Positions 7,963 to 16,740 of a DNA stretch of 26,877 bases are shown one piece after another (position 1 is the first letter of the stretch; each line of letters begins with the position of its first letter). Made by a program: the position numbers and the translations under genes. This DNA comes from Polyangiaceae bacterium (lineage in GTDB: Bacteria; Myxococcota; Polyangia; Polyangiales; Polyangiaceae), in assembly GCA_025936205.1 (NCBI GenBank), contig JAICTU010000048.1, forward strand, positions 1 through 26,877, in the 5' to 3' direction. The notes beneath the pieces were generated by a model. That model worked only from the letters and a program-made list of their open reading frames with translations. It had not been told where the DNA came from and made no database searches.

Positions 7963-7994
7963 ACGGCCTCAGCGAAGCACGGCCTCAGCGAGCG
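7963..7994. repeat. Near-perfect 16-bp tandem duplication
   Basis: ACGGCCTCAGCGA occurs at 7963-7975 and again at 7979-7991, a period of 16 bp, straddling the stop codon of the arabinofuranosidase gene. It is probably a small slippage duplication; no function is suggested. Confidence 0.6.
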
Positions 7995-9487
7995 ACAGTG
8001 GGGATTTGTACCACGGCGAGGCCCGGCGCCGGGACCTCCACCCGGCAGGCCGCATCCGCCTGATCCACGCGCGCCTCGCGCGGCTGGATCCGGTCTGGAT
8101 TGTCCCAGTCGTTCTGGAGTTGCACCGCACCCCCGCCGAACACCACGGCGCTCGCCTTGCCCATCAACCGCCGATCCTCGAGGCGCAACTCCACCGTCAG
8201 GGGCCGCTCGCGCTCGCGGTGCACCAGGAACGCAGACACCACGCCGCTCTCTGGATCGAACGCCGCCGCCGCGTCGAGTACGGGCACGCTGCCGCGCGTA
8301 CCCGCGGAGTATTCGGGTGCCTCCACGCGCGGTGTGAGCGAGAGGCCCTGCGCCGCGCCCGCGAACAGCACGAACGGATGATAGATACTCTGCAGCAAGA
8401 GCGCGTCGCGCTTGGTCAGCACGGGCGCGATCACGTTCACGATCTGCGCCAGGCACGCGATCTTCACCAGGTCGGCCCGGCGCAGGAAAGCGGTCAGGTA
8501 CTGGGCGCAGACCAGCGCATCCTCCAGATTGTAGACCTCTTCCAGCAAGGCCGGCGCCTCGCGCCAGGCGCCGCGCGTGTGCTCGCCGTGCCGCGCCCGG
8601 TACCAGACGTTCCACTCGTCAAAAGCGAGGTATACGCGCTTGTTGCTGCGCTTGAGGCCGCGCACGTAGCCGATCACCGCCTCGTAGTCGCCGAGGATAC
8701 GGTCGATCTCCACCCCCTCCGCGAGATAGGCCGCCGAGTCCTTGGCCGCATTCGAGCTATAGCGGTGCGCCGAGATGTAGTCGATCGTGTCCCAGCAGGT
8801 CTCCAGCACCTCGCGGTCCCAGGCGAGATAGCTCGGCATGCCGCGCCCGGAAGAGCCGGCGGCCACGGTCTCGATGTTCGAGTCCAGCTGCTTCATCAGA
8901 AACGAAGCCTGGAACGCGCGCCGCGCGTACACATCTGCCGGCACGTGCCCGGCTTGCCAGGGCCCATCCAGCTCGTTACCCAGCCCCCAGAGCTTGACCG
9001 CGTAGGGGCTCTCGTGCCCGTGCTCCGCGCGCAGATCCGAAAAGTGCGTGCCCCCGGGCAGGTTGCAGTACTCGACCAGCTGCCCCGCGCTCGCCGCGTC
9101 GCCGGTGCCGAGGTTCACTGCCAGGAAGGGGCTGGTACCGAGCGCCTCGCACCACGTCATGAACTCGCCGATGCCGAACTGGTTCGACTCGACGCTCTGC
9201 CAGGCGTAGTCCGGACGGCGCGGGCGCGACGCGCGCGGCCCCACCGTGTCCTTCCAGTCGTAGGCGCTGACGTAGTTGCCGCCGGGGTAGCGTACCAGCG
9301 GCATGCGCATGCGCCGGAGCGCCTCCAACACGTCGCGGCGGAAGCCGCGCTCATCGCTGCGCGGGCTCTTCGGGTCGTACACGCCGCCGTACACGGCGCG
9401 CCCGAGGTGCTCCAGAAAGCCACCAAAAATCCGGCGGTCGATCGCGCCTACGTGAAACCCAGTGTTGAGCGTGAGGCGAGCAGACAT
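7985..9487 (-). CDS. abfA: GH51 alpha-L-arabinofuranosidase (intracellular)
   Basis: Hydrolyses terminal alpha-L-arabinofuranosyl residues with retention. The protein is 500 residues, the usual length for bacterial GH51 AbfA. The acid/base Glu is E172 in LWGLGNELDG and the nucleophile is E291 in LAFDEWNVWY. Other conserved blocks are FGGFLEHLGRAVYGGVYDP, VRYPGGNYVSAYDWKD and DYISAHRYSSN. There is no signal peptide, so it acts on imported oligosaccharides. ATG at 9487 is chosen over a TTG at 9517 that overlaps the galE stop; no strong ribosome site is visible for either. It is last in the galT-to-abfA operon, 26 bp after galE, which implies that released L-arabinose is the feedstock for the upstream kinase and uridylyltransferase. 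Confidence 0.95.
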   Translation of the reverse strand: MSARLTLNTGFHVGAIDRRIFGGFLEHLGRAVYGGVYDPKSPRSDERGFRRDVLEALRRMRMPLVRYPGGNYVSAYDWKDTVGPRASRPRRPDYAWQSVESNQFGIGEFMTWCEALGTSPFLAVNLGTGDAASAGQLVEYCNLPGGTHFSDLRAEHGHESPYAVKLWGLGNELDGPWQAGHVPADVYARRAFQASFLMKQLDSNIETVAAGSSGRGMPSYLAWDREVLETCWDTIDYISAHRYSSNAAKDSAAYLAEGVEIDRILGDYEAVIGYVRGLKRSNKRVYLAFDEWNVWYRARHGEHTRGAWREAPALLEEVYNLEDALVCAQYLTAFLRRADLVKIACLAQIVNVIAPVLTKRDALLLQSIYHPFVLFAGAAQGLSLTPRVEAPEYSAGTRGSVPVLDAAAAFDPESGVVSAFLVHRERERPLTVELRLEDRRLMGKASAVVFGGGAVQLQNDWDNPDRIQPREARVDQADAACRVEVPAPGLAVVQIPTVAR

Positions 9488-9513
9488 GGAACGGCAACTA
9501 TCCAAGCCCGGGC

Positions 9514-10551
9514 TCAAAGTCCATCCTGGAGGCTCTGCTGCCAGCGCCAGGCGTCACGCAGCGCGTCGCGGATGGAGAGGCGCGCGCGCCAGCCCAGCAC
9601 GCGCTCGGCTTTCTCCACGCTGGCGTAGACCGCCGCAGCGTCGCCCGGGCGCCGCGGCCCGATGCGATGCCGCAACGCCACTCCGGTAGCGGCCTCGAAC
9701 GCTCGGATGGCCTCCAGCACGGAAGTCCCCCGCCCCGTGCCGACGTTGAAAATTTCATGGAACGCGGCGCGCGGCTCGCGCGCGATCCAGTCGAACGCGG
9801 CCACATGGGCGCTCGCCAGATCACAGATGTGCAGGTAGTCGCGCACGCAGGTGCCGTCCGGCGTCGGGTAATCGTTGCCGAACACCACCAACTCCTCGCG
9901 CAACCCGGCGGCCGTCTGCACCAGATACGGCGCGAGCGTCTCCGGCGTGCCCAGCGGCAGCTCCCCGATCTTGGCGCTCGGGTGGGCCCCAATCGGGTTG
10001 AAATAGCGCAGCGACACCGCACGCAGCGCGCCGCCGGAGGCGACCACGTCCCCGATCAGGTCCTCACAGATCTGCTTGGTGCGCCCGTATGGCGAGCCCG
10101 CGCGCTGGATCGGGCTGTGCTCGGTGACGGGCAGCACCTCCGGCTGCCCGTAGACCGTGCACGAGGACGAAAATACGAGCGCCGGCACGCGGGCGCTCTC
10201 CAGCACCGAGAGCAGCGCCAGGAGCGAGCCGACATTGTTGTCGTAGTACTCGCGCGGCTGCCGCACCGAGACCCCTACCGACTTGTGCGCCGCGAAGTGG
10301 ATCACGCCGAACAGCGGCGCCTCGCGCTCGAACACGCGGGCCAGTGCTTCTCGGTCGCGGCAGTCGAGCTCGTGTACCGGGAAATCTGCGCCGATCAACT
10401 CGCGCATGCGCGCCAGAATGCGGCGGTCGGAAGCGCAAAAATTATCGACCACGACCGGCAGATAGCCGGCCTCGGCGAGAGCCACGCTGGTGTGCGAGCC
10501 GATATAGCCCGCACCGCCCGTGACGAGCACCTTCTTCCTCGGCTCGCTCAT
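9514..10551 (-). CDS. galE: UDP-glucose 4-epimerase family (GalE)
   Basis: An NAD-dependent short-chain dehydrogenase-type 4-epimerase of 345 residues. The NAD motif is GGAGYIG (12-18), the active-site SSSCTVYG is at 128-135, and the catalytic pair is Tyr155 and Lys159 in YGRTK. The residue equivalent to E. coli Tyr299/human Cys307, which gates substrate size, is Val308 (in AAVYAS). A small residue here usually goes with broader specificity such as UDP-GlcNAc/GalNAc, and need not exclude UDP-pentoses. ATG at 10551 overlaps the kinase stop (ATGA). Given its neighbours it may interconvert UDP-L-arabinose and UDP-xylose as well as UDP-Gal and UDP-Glc; that extension is inference. Confidence 0.95.
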   Translation of the reverse strand: MSEPRKKVLVTGGAGYIGSHTSVALAEAGYLPVVVDNFCASDRRILARMRELIGADFPVHELDCRDREALARVFEREAPLFGVIHFAAHKSVGVSVRQPREYYDNNVGSLLALLSVLESARVPALVFSSSCTVYGQPEVLPVTEHSPIQRAGSPYGRTKQICEDLIGDVVASGGALRAVSLRYFNPIGAHPSAKIGELPLGTPETLAPYLVQTAAGLREELVVFGNDYPTPDGTCVRDYLHICDLASAHVAAFDWIAREPRAAFHEIFNVGTGRGTSVLEAIRAFEAATGVALRHRIGPRRPGDAAAVYASVEKAERVLGWRARLSIRDALRDAWRWQQSLQDGL

Positions 10552-12092
10552 GCAGAATCCCTTGCTGTGCGGGCAGTCCCCGCTGACACTGCGCGCCAGC
10601 CCTCTGGAGTCCGCTCCAGCCGCCGCACGCCAAAGGCCGCCGCCCCCGGCGACGAGCCCGAAAACAAATGCGGGCCGCGCCCCGTCTCGCGCTCATAGCG
10701 CTGCGCCACTTCGGAGACGGCAGCCCCGGCGCTCGCGAGCCCGAGCACCGCGACGGCGCCGCCGCTGCCGCCACCGGTGATCTTGGCGCCGAACAGGCCG
10801 CGCTCCGGACCGAGCTCGCGCACCAGCTCCACGAGGCGGTCCGTGCCGCTGGACCCGAGCCCGCACTCGGAATAGCTTTTGTGGGTCTCGTACATGAGCG
10901 CGCCCAGGCGCTCCAGGAGGGCCCGCTGAGCGTGAGGCGCGCCATGCAGCACGTTCGCCTGCAACAATTCACGAAACTCGCTGGCCCGCGCGTGCTCACA
11001 CACCGGGTGCGCCGTGGCGGCTCGCACGCGGTACGTCGAGCCCGGGCGCACGCGCGTGATCGGGTCGCTGATCCCGCCGAAGCGCTCGAGAAACTCCGCT
11101 CCCCCGATCCGCTCGGGCAGGAGCTGACGGTAGCGCTGCTCGAACTCCGGGCGCGACAGGCGCGCCAGGTAACCGCCCCAGTGCGGATCGACGATCGTGA
11201 CCTGGCCGGGCTGCTCGGCAGCGCGCACCTCGAGCCCGCGCTCCGCAGCGAGCCAGCGGTAGCCCATGAATGCCGCCACGCGCACCTCACCGTAGTCGGC
11301 GCCGCTCACCTCGTGGCGCAGGCCCGAGTCGATGCCCCAGAAGGCCAGCCCCGCCGGCACCGGGAAGCTCGGCTGGAGCTCGCCGGGCTGACACAGGATC
11401 GGCAACAGCTGTCCTGCGCTGCCGCAGCTCGAGGTCATCTGGTCCATCACACCGCAGGGCGCGCCGACCACGAGGTTCTCGACGCGCTGACACAGCAGCG
11501 CGGCTCGCACGGGGTCGATGCGCACGCCATGGTGTTCAGCGAGCACTCCTAGCGTCGCCACTTCGAGCGCCGCTGACGAGCTCACTCCCTTTCCCTCCGG
11601 CACGCTCGACGCCACCAGCAGCGTCATGCCGGCGGCCGGCTCGACGCCGAGCTCGACGCGCAGCGCGGCATAGACGCCGGCCACGTACGCCGCCCAGCTG
11701 GAGGCTGGATCGCGCTGAAAGTACTCGCGCGCACTGGCATAACTCTTGGTCGCCGCCTGCAACTCCGAGAGCGGGAAGGAGGCGCGGCGCGGCGGCGCTC
11801 CGCCAGCAAGGCCGGCGCTCACGACCTCGATGCGTGGAAACGTGTCGACCGCCGCATGCGGCTGCGCCGCGACGTAGGTGGCCTCGGCGATCGGCAGCTC
11901 CAGGGTCAGGGAGCCCGAGTAGTCGGCGAAGCCGCCCATCACGTCGAGCCGGCCCGGAGCGCGCGAAAGCAGCAGCGGAGCGTCCCGAAACAGGCCGGGC
12001 CCGAGCGTGCCCAGCAGCTCCAGCAATGCCGGCAGATCGTGCGGCTGTTTCAGCGCGTCCATCGCCTCGGGCTCATTGCGACCACAGCTCAT
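10548..12092 (-). CDS. galK: GHMP sugar kinase of galactokinase / L-arabinokinase type
   Basis: An ATP-dependent sugar-1-kinase of 514 residues. The three GHMP motifs are present: sugar motif APGRLDVMGGFADYSG (45-60), ATP loop SSVPEGKGVSSSAA (162-175), and AKITGGGSGG near 445. The catalytic Asp is D217 in CGVMDQ. True galactokinases carry Gly-Glu-His-x-Asp-Tyr in motif 1, where Glu and His contact the sugar including its 6-hydroxyl. Here the motif is GGFADY, with Glu and His replaced by Gly and Phe. As I recall it, the same GRLDVMGG-x-ADYSGS pattern characterises the kinase domain of plant L-arabinokinase (ARA1), as do WGIDSGLRHEV and GADYGEVRVAAFMG. L-arabinose lacks C6, so L-arabinose kinase activity fits well, and the operon also encodes an arabinofuranosidase. 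ATG at 12092 overlaps the upstream stop. Galactokinase is the default annotation. Confidence 0.93.
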   Translation of the reverse strand: MSCGRNEPEAMDALKQPHDLPALLELLGTLGPGLFRDAPLLLSRAPGRLDVMGGFADYSGSLTLELPIAEATYVAAQPHAAVDTFPRIEVVSAGLAGGAPPRRASFPLSELQAATKSYASAREYFQRDPASSWAAYVAGVYAALRVELGVEPAAGMTLLVASSVPEGKGVSSSAALEVATLGVLAEHHGVRIDPVRAALLCQRVENLVVGAPCGVMDQMTSSCGSAGQLLPILCQPGELQPSFPVPAGLAFWGIDSGLRHEVSGADYGEVRVAAFMGYRWLAAERGLEVRAAEQPGQVTIVDPHWGGYLARLSRPEFEQRYRQLLPERIGGAEFLERFGGISDPITRVRPGSTYRVRAATAHPVCEHARASEFRELLQANVLHGAPHAQRALLERLGALMYETHKSYSECGLGSSGTDRLVELVRELGPERGLFGAKITGGGSGGAVAVLGLASAGAAVSEVAQRYERETGRGPHLFSGSSPGAAAFGVRRLERTPEGWRAVSAGTARTARDSA

Positions 12093-13102
12093 TCAGGCCG
12101 CAGCCCTCTGCGCGCGAGCGCCGCTTGCAACACGGGCTCGATCTGGCGCCGCAGAGTGCTGTTGGCGTAGCCGACCCAGGCCACGTCCGCCCAGACGTCC
12201 AGCGGAACATCGAGCGGCCCACCCCAGGGATCGCTGAGCAGCACGCCGGCTTCTTCGGCGATCAACGCCGTGCAGATGTCGTAGGGATGGCAGCACAGCC
12301 CGCCCGATTGCCCGCGGCTGTGCAGCAGCTCGCGCATCAGCGGGCGCAGATCGGCGTTGAAGCGGTCGTGGCCCATTGCCAGCTCGTACAGCTGCCCGCC
12401 GGTGGAGGCGTATTGGTCCTCGAAGCAGAGCGCCTTGCCCTCCGGACTGGGACCGAGCAGCTCCAGCATCAGTTCTTCGTCGATCGCGGCCAGCTCATCG
12501 CGAGCACCCGGGAAAAAGCGGGTGAGCATGGCGTAGCCGTGCCGCAGATCGCTGGCTCGGGATGGACGCAGCGGCACGCTCGTACGGCGCCCGGTGAGGG
12601 TATTCAGGCGCTCCAGGTTCGCGCCTCGGCCGCGCACTGCCCACAATTCGTCCGCCAGGTGCTGCTTCTGGGTCGGGATCTCGGTCTGCGCGGCCACGAC
12701 GATGTCACCGAGCCGGGTCTCCTCACCGCGGTTGGGCGCGACCGCGCCGAGCACCCAGGCGCTGCGCTTCTGATACATGATGCCGCGCGTGCCGTCGATC
12801 GGATCCACGATGAAGCGCCACGCGCTCGCTCTCGACCTGCCGCGCGGCAGCACCAGCTCGCCCTCCGGCAGCCCTTCGGCTACCAGCACGACGCCTCCCA
12901 GGCGCTCCGCCTCCGGCTCCAGCTGCTCGAGCAGCAGGGCCTCGCTGACCTTGTCGATCTGATAGATCGTGTCGCCGGCGCCGTCATCGGCAACTTCCCC
13001 CAGCTCCGCTGCCGACTGGCGCTCGCAGGCGTCCACCACCGCGTCCCGGATGGAGCGCTGCAAGTCCCGGAGCAAAGCGAGCAGCGAGCTCAGATCCGTC
13101 AT
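12089..13102 (-). CDS. Inositol monophosphatase-family protein
   Basis: A 337-residue member of the lithium-sensitive, magnesium-dependent phosphatase fold. DPIDGT (100-105) is the core metal motif, VAEGLPEGE around 74-82 supplies the usual upstream Glu, and Asp50 (YQIDKVSE) matches the family ADxxxE position. The second family motif, normally W-D-x-A-A, reads [15 protein letters not shown], so Trp-Asp is replaced by Tyr-Asp. The protein is longer than the usual 260-residue IMPase, with extra sequence between the motifs (about 140-270). Start and stop overlap galT and the kinase by 4 bp each. The substrate is unknown; a sugar phosphate of this pathway, relieving sugar-1-phosphate toxicity, is one possibility. 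Confidence 0.87.
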   Translation of the reverse strand: MTDLSSLLALLRDLQRSIRDAVVDACERQSAAELGEVADDGAGDTIYQIDKVSEALLLEQLEPEAERLGGVVLVAEGLPEGELVLPRGRSRASAWRFIVDPIDGTRGIMYQKRSAWVLGAVAPNRGEETRLGDIVVAAQTEIPTQKQHLADELWAVRGRGANLERLNTLTGRRTSVPLRPSRASDLRHGYAMLTRFFPGARDELAAIDEELMLELLGPSPEGKALCFEDQYASTGGQLYELAMGHDRFNADLRPLMRELLHSRGQSGGLCCHPYDICTALIAEEAGVLLSDPWGGPLDVPLDVWADVAWVGYANSTLRRQIEPVLQAALARRGLRPE

Positions 13103-14127
13103 CTCGGCCCTTTGTAGTGGAGCGAGGGCACGGCGCGCAGCTCGGCGGCTTTGTCCTCGGGAGCGGTGTCACTGATGAACCCGCCCGCGCCGATCTCGGG
13201 CCCCGCCAGGTACTTCAGCAGGTTCGGCTTGCGCAGCGGCGGGTGGAGCTGGATGTGAAAGTGATGGTGACGGTAGTCTCCGCCGTCGGTCGGAGCCTGG
13301 TGCAGGGCCAGCACGTACGGGAACGGCATCTGCCAGAGGTTGTCGAAGCGAACGAGCAGCTCGTGCAAGGCTGCGGCGAGATCGGTCACTTCGTTCCGGG
13401 AGAGCTCGGCGATGCTCGGGTAGCTCGCCTTGGGAGCGACGATCGCGTCGTAGGCGTAGCGCGCGAAGTAGGGCAGAAAGGCGACGGCGCTGTCGTTCTC
13501 CACCAGCCAGCGCCGACCGTCGGCGCGCTCCGCCGCCAGGATATCGGTGAAGAGCACGCGGCCCGTTGCCGCCAGATGGTCGCGCTCCGCGTCCAGCTCC
13601 AGCTCCATGCCCTTGAATACGAAGTTCGTCGCGTAGACCTGGCAGTGCGGATGTGGGTTGGACACTCCCACCGCTTCTCCCCGATTCTCGAACACCAGCA
13701 CGTGCCGCACCTCCGGCCGTGCGCCGAGCTCGCGATATTGCTCCTGCCACACTTCGATCAGCCGCGCCACGCTGGCCACGTCGAGCTCCGCCAGGCTCAG
13801 ATCGTGGCGGGGGGTGTAGCAGATCACGCGCGCGATGCCCGACGCCGGACGGCTCTGGTAAATGCCGGGAGGAGCCGCGAGCTCGACCGGCGCGCTCGGG
13901 CTCACGCAGGGGTGATCGTTGTCGAACACGAACACTCCCTGATAGTCGGCGTTGCGGGCCCCGCTGACCCGCGCGTTGCGAGGGCACAGGTAGCAATCGT
14001 CCACGTATTCCGGCAGCGCGCGCTCCGAACGGCTCAACTGCTCGGTATTCCAGGGCCGATTCTGCCGATGCGCGGCCACCACGACCCATTCGCGCCGAAG
14101 GGGGTGCCAGCGCTGCTCCCAGGTCAT
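13099..14127 (-). CDS. galT: Galactose-1-phosphate uridylyltransferase family (GalT)
   Basis: Transfers UMP between UDP-glucose and a sugar-1-phosphate. The protein is 342 residues. The active site NPHPHCQ has H159-P-H161, with H161 the expected uridylylated nucleophile and Q163 its partner. A CYLC pair (45-48) and [11 protein letters not shown] in the C-terminal half provide the usual metal-site elements. [20 protein letters not shown] is a typical GalT N-terminus, so ATG at 14127 is the start even though the frame stays open far upstream, antisense to the MurA-like gene. It heads the operon. No Shine-Dalgarno is visible, but a TACATT -10-like box ends 6 bp before the ATG, suggesting a leaderless mRNA. 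Whether it accepts L-arabinose-1-phosphate cannot be told from sequence. Confidence 0.95.
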   Translation of the reverse strand: MTWEQRWHPLRREWVVVAAHRQNRPWNTEQLSRSERALPEYVDDCYLCPRNARVSGARNADYQGVFVFDNDHPCVSPSAPVELAAPPGIYQSRPASGIARVICYTPRHDLSLAELDVASVARLIEVWQEQYRELGARPEVRHVLVFENRGEAVGVSNPHPHCQVYATNFVFKGMELELDAERDHLAATGRVLFTDILAAERADGRRWLVENDSAVAFLPYFARYAYDAIVAPKASYPSIAELSRNEVTDLAAALHELLVRFDNLWQMPFPYVLALHQAPTDGGDYRHHHFHIQLHPPLRKPNLLKYLAGPEIGAGGFISDTAPEDKAAELRAVPSLHYKGPR

Positions 14128-14133
14128 GACGGC

Positions 14134-14163
14134 AATGTACTCTGCGCGCGCCGGAAGGAGCAA
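14134..14163 (-). promoter_or_regulatory. Candidate promoter of the galT operon, leaderless arrangement
   Basis: On the minus strand TTGCTC (14163-14158) and TACATT (14139-14134) are 18 bp apart. The -10 box ends only 6 bp before the galT ATG, so transcription would begin at about the start codon. This fits the missing ribosome binding site. Confidence 0.4.
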
Positions 14164-14256
14164 CCCCGGGGCTCGCATCGGGCGCGCCCGAAACACGAAA
14201 TTGCCTAGCCAGATTCCGCCGGCCGTGACAACACCAGTAACGTGAAGGACAACGTG

Positions 14257-15576
14257 ATGGAAATCCGAGGCGGCCGCCGCCTCACGGGCGGGCGCGTCAC
14301 GGTCGCCGGCTCTTCCAACCAAGTCACCAAATGCATCATCGCATCCCTGCTCACGAACGAGAATGTGACGGTGCGCGGCGCCCCCGAGGTGAACGAGCGC
14401 AAGGTGGTGCAGGAGCTCTTCCAGTTCCTGGGCGGCGAGGTGCTGGAGCTCGACAGCTCGACGGTGCGCCTGAGCGCGAGAAACGTGTCGCAGGCCGTGA
14501 TCCCCGACGAGATGTGCCGCAAGAACCGCATCAGCGTGCTGTGCGCCGGCCCGCTGCTGCACCGTTTCCGCGAGGTGCAGATCGCCAACACGCTGGGCGG
14601 TGACCAGATCGGGCGGCGCCCGGTCGACTTCCACATCAAGGGCTTGGAAGAGATGGGCGCGCGCATCGAGACCAGCGCCAGCACCTATCGCTTTAGTGTC
14701 TCGGAGCGCGGGCTGCACGGCGCACACCTGGTCCTGCCCTTCCCGTCCGTGATGACGACCGAACATTTGGTGATGACGGCGACGCTCGCGCGTGGCCGCA
14801 CCGTGATCGAGAACGCGGCGACGGAGCCCGAGATCATCGAGCTGGTGAAGATGCTGCAGCGCATGGGCGCCGACATCATGGTGGACGCCCACCGCACGAT
14901 CGTGGTGCAGGGCGTGGAGCGCCTCAAGGGCTGCGACCTGACCTGCATGGTGGATCGCAACCAGGCCGTCAGCTTCGGCTGCGCGGCGCTCGCCACGGGG
15001 GGCGACGTGCTGCTCGCCGGCGTGGGACAAGACCCGATCTACAGCTTCCTCAACTTCATCCAGCGCATGGGGGCGGAGTTCCAGGTGACCTCGGAAGGCG
15101 TGCGGGTCAGCGCCCCCCGCCGCCTCAACGCGACGCACGTGGAGGTCGAGACGCATCCTGGTTTCATGACGGACTGGCAGCAACCTTTCACCGTTCTCTT
15201 CACCCAGGCGAGCGGCACCAGCGTGCTGCACGAGACGATCTTCGAAGACCGGCTCGGCTACACGCGCTTCCTCTCCAAGATGGGCGCCAACATCACGCTC
15301 TTTGCCAAGTGCCTGGGCGAAGTGCCCTGCCGCTTCCGCGGACGCAACCACATCCACTCGGCGATCATCCAGGGCCCCACGCCGCTCAGCGCGGGCGAGT
15401 TCGCGCTGCCCACGGACATTCGCGCCGGCATGTGCCTGGTCGTGGCGGGCTTGGTGGCGGAGGGCACTACACACCTGTCAAACATCCACGAGCTCCAGCG
15501 CAAGTACGATCACCTGACGCAGAAGCTGCAGGCGCTGGGGGCGGATGTGCAGGTGAGGACCGCGTCGCAGAGCTGA
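14257..15576 (+). CDS. murA: MurA-family enolpyruvyl transferase with altered active site
   Basis: A 439-residue EPSP/UDP-GlcNAc enolpyruvyltransferase-fold protein. Conserved landmarks are [20 protein letters not shown] (114-133), ENAATEPEI (185-193), [12 protein letters not shown] (300-311, Asp306 as the usual base) and [20 protein letters not shown] (387-406, Arg389). Two key positions differ. The fosfomycin-sensitive Cys115 is Asp116, a substitution known to confer fosfomycin resistance in other MurA enzymes. The catalytic Lys22 of SGAKNA is Ser20 in AGSSNQ, with a lysine only at 25. It is therefore either a specialised paralogue or uses a displaced lysine. ATG at 14257 has AGGA 7 bp upstream; a GTG at 14242 is the alternative. 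It stands alone and diverges from galT across about 130 bp. Family is secure; MurA activity is not. Confidence 0.85.
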   Translation: MEIRGGRRLTGGRVTVAGSSNQVTKCIIASLLTNENVTVRGAPEVNERKVVQELFQFLGGEVLELDSSTVRLSARNVSQAVIPDEMCRKNRISVLCAGPLLHRFREVQIANTLGGDQIGRRPVDFHIKGLEEMGARIETSASTYRFSVSERGLHGAHLVLPFPSVMTTEHLVMTATLARGRTVIENAATEPEIIELVKMLQRMGADIMVDAHRTIVVQGVERLKGCDLTCMVDRNQAVSFGCAALATGGDVLLAGVGQDPIYSFLNFIQRMGAEFQVTSEGVRVSAPRRLNATHVEVETHPGFMTDWQQPFTVLFTQASGTSVLHETIFEDRLGYTRFLSKMGANITLFAKCLGEVPCRFRGRNHIHSAIIQGPTPLSAGEFALPTDIRAGMCLVVAGLVAEGTTHLSNIHELQRKYDHLTQKLQALGADVQVRTASQS

Positions 15577-15591
15577 CGATGTCCGCTTGAT

Positions 15592-16032
15592 TCAGCGTGC
15601 TCTTGCGCGCTTCAAGAACCGCTGCACGGTGATTTCCTTGCCGTCCGGAAGCGGTTTCACAGCAAAGCTATGTGTCATGCGCAGCACGGCGCCCAGCCCA
15701 CCCCCGATCCCCTTGCGGTTCAAGAGCTGCATGGGATCGAGCGGACCGCGGTCGTCGCAGCCGTCCTGCAGAGCCGTGGCCAGATCGTAGAATTGGGGGC
15801 CGTAGTCGCGAGCGACCACCGAGACGCCTCGTTCGCCCGCAGGCGACTGCAGTGGACAATACGCGAGCCGCCCATGGCCCCCATACTTCAGAATATTGGA
15901 ACCGAGCTCTGATGCGACGATCGCGAGCTCTGTGGCCTCACGAGAGGGAAAGCCCAGCTCTTCAGCCAAGCTCTTCAGCTTGCTCCTTGCGGACAAGACA
16001 TCGACCCATACGCGAATCTCGTACTCGTGCAT
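15592..16032 (-). CDS. rsbT: RsbT/RsbW-like serine kinase-type ATPase
   Basis: A 146-residue single-domain GHKL ATPase of the anti-sigma/switch-kinase type. The N-box is SELGSNILKY (41-50, Glu42 and Asn46), the G1 box is DYGPQF (76-81), and a Gly-rich lid GIGGGLGAV is at 108-116. Length and motif order resemble RsbT of the stressosome. The G1 box has Gln where the family usually has Gly (DxGPG), a mild deviation. ATG at 16032 is preferred to a GTG at 16050 that abuts the upstream stop; neither has a clear ribosome site. It is last in the stressosome operon and is the second such ATPase in it. It could act as an alternative switch protein or as an output anti-sigma kinase; no sigma factor gene is adjacent. 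Confidence 0.87.
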   Translation of the reverse strand: MHEYEIRVWVDVLSARSKLKSLAEELGFPSREATELAIVASELGSNILKYGGHGRLAYCPLQSPAGERGVSVVARDYGPQFYDLATALQDGCDDRGPLDPMQLLNRKGIGGGLGAVLRMTHSFAVKPLPDGKEITVQRFLKRARAR

Positions 16033-16051
16033 GGGGCCCGCGGCGAGCACC

Positions 16052-16672
16052 TCAGTCGGAGGACTGCAGCAGCTGCCCGACGTACTGCTGGAGCGCGTCC
16101 CGCAAATTGCGGTGCGTAATCACGTTCGAGAGGTCGAGCCCCATGTGCACGACCGTCTGTGCGATGTGCGGGTTCATCCCGGTGAGCACACACTCCGAGC
16201 CCAGCAGGCGAACGGCCTTGGCCATGCGCACAAAGTGATCCACCGTTCGCGTGTCCATCACGTCGATGCCGGTGATGTCGATGATGGCGCATTTCGCGCC
16301 CTTTTCGACCACGGCGCGCAGCAGAGTGCTTGTCATCTCGCTGCTGCGGGCGGTATCCATCAGGCCCACGACGGGAACGCACAGGACGCCGTCCCAGACT
16401 TCCATGATCGGGGTCGAGAGCTCTTGGATGGCAATGCGCTGGCGTTCGATGGTCTCCAGCTTGCCTTCCAGCTCCTGCTGATAGGCCCGTGCCTTCTCTT
16501 GCTCCGCGCCCAACGTCGCAATCATGTCGTTGATGCCGGCGTAAAGGCTCGCTAGTGGGCTCGTGTCCCCATCTCTGAGTTCCAGACGAGTCGTATAGTC
16601 GCCGTACCCGACGTTCGAGAGGACCAACAACGCGTCGGCAACGCTTTCGAGAATCTGTTGTTCCGTGTCCAT
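16052..16672 (-). CDS. rsbR: RsbR-type STAS protein with HAMP-like N-terminus (copy B)
   Basis: A 206-residue stressosome scaffold protein. The C-terminal STAS domain (about 84-200) contains DITGIDVMDTRTVDHF and GMNPHIAQTVVHMGLDLSNV, the RsbR signature, with threonines at 141 and 173 in the positions phosphorylated by RsbT in RsbR proteins. The N-terminal part (about 15-58: GDYTTRLELRDGDTSPLASL then YAGINDMIATL) looks like a HAMP module without membrane segments, followed by a helical linker. It lacks the globin-like or PAS sensor of known RsbR proteins. ATG at 16672 is chosen because GGAG lies 10 bp upstream; the ATG at 16681 sits almost on that site. It follows copy A by 68 bp and is strongly similar to it, so they look like tandem duplicates. 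Confidence 0.92.
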   Translation of the reverse strand: MDTEQQILESVADALLVLSNVGYGDYTTRLELRDGDTSPLASLYAGINDMIATLGAEQEKARAYQQELEGKLETIERQRIAIQELSTPIMEVWDGVLCVPVVGLMDTARSSEMTSTLLRAVVEKGAKCAIIDITGIDVMDTRTVDHFVRMAKAVRLLGSECVLTGMNPHIAQTVVHMGLDLSNVITHRNLRDALQQYVGQLLQSSD

Positions 16673-16740
16673 CCCGCTCATACTCCTTCGATCTCGTACA
16701 TCCGCCCCTCCAGAAATCCTCTTCGCTTCACCGAGCCCGC

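Noticed and set aside
6090..8063. 657-codon plus-strand frame
   Set aside because: Antisense to the sigma/anti-sigma/sensor operon; composition is Arg/Pro/Ser-rich and motif-free.
7790..9628. 612-codon plus-strand frame
   Set aside because: Antisense to the GH51 gene, which has both catalytic glutamates in context.
14128..15474. N-terminal extension of galT to a 791-codon frame
   Set aside because: The extra part is antisense to the MurA-like gene. The GalT family N-terminus begins at the ATG at 14127.
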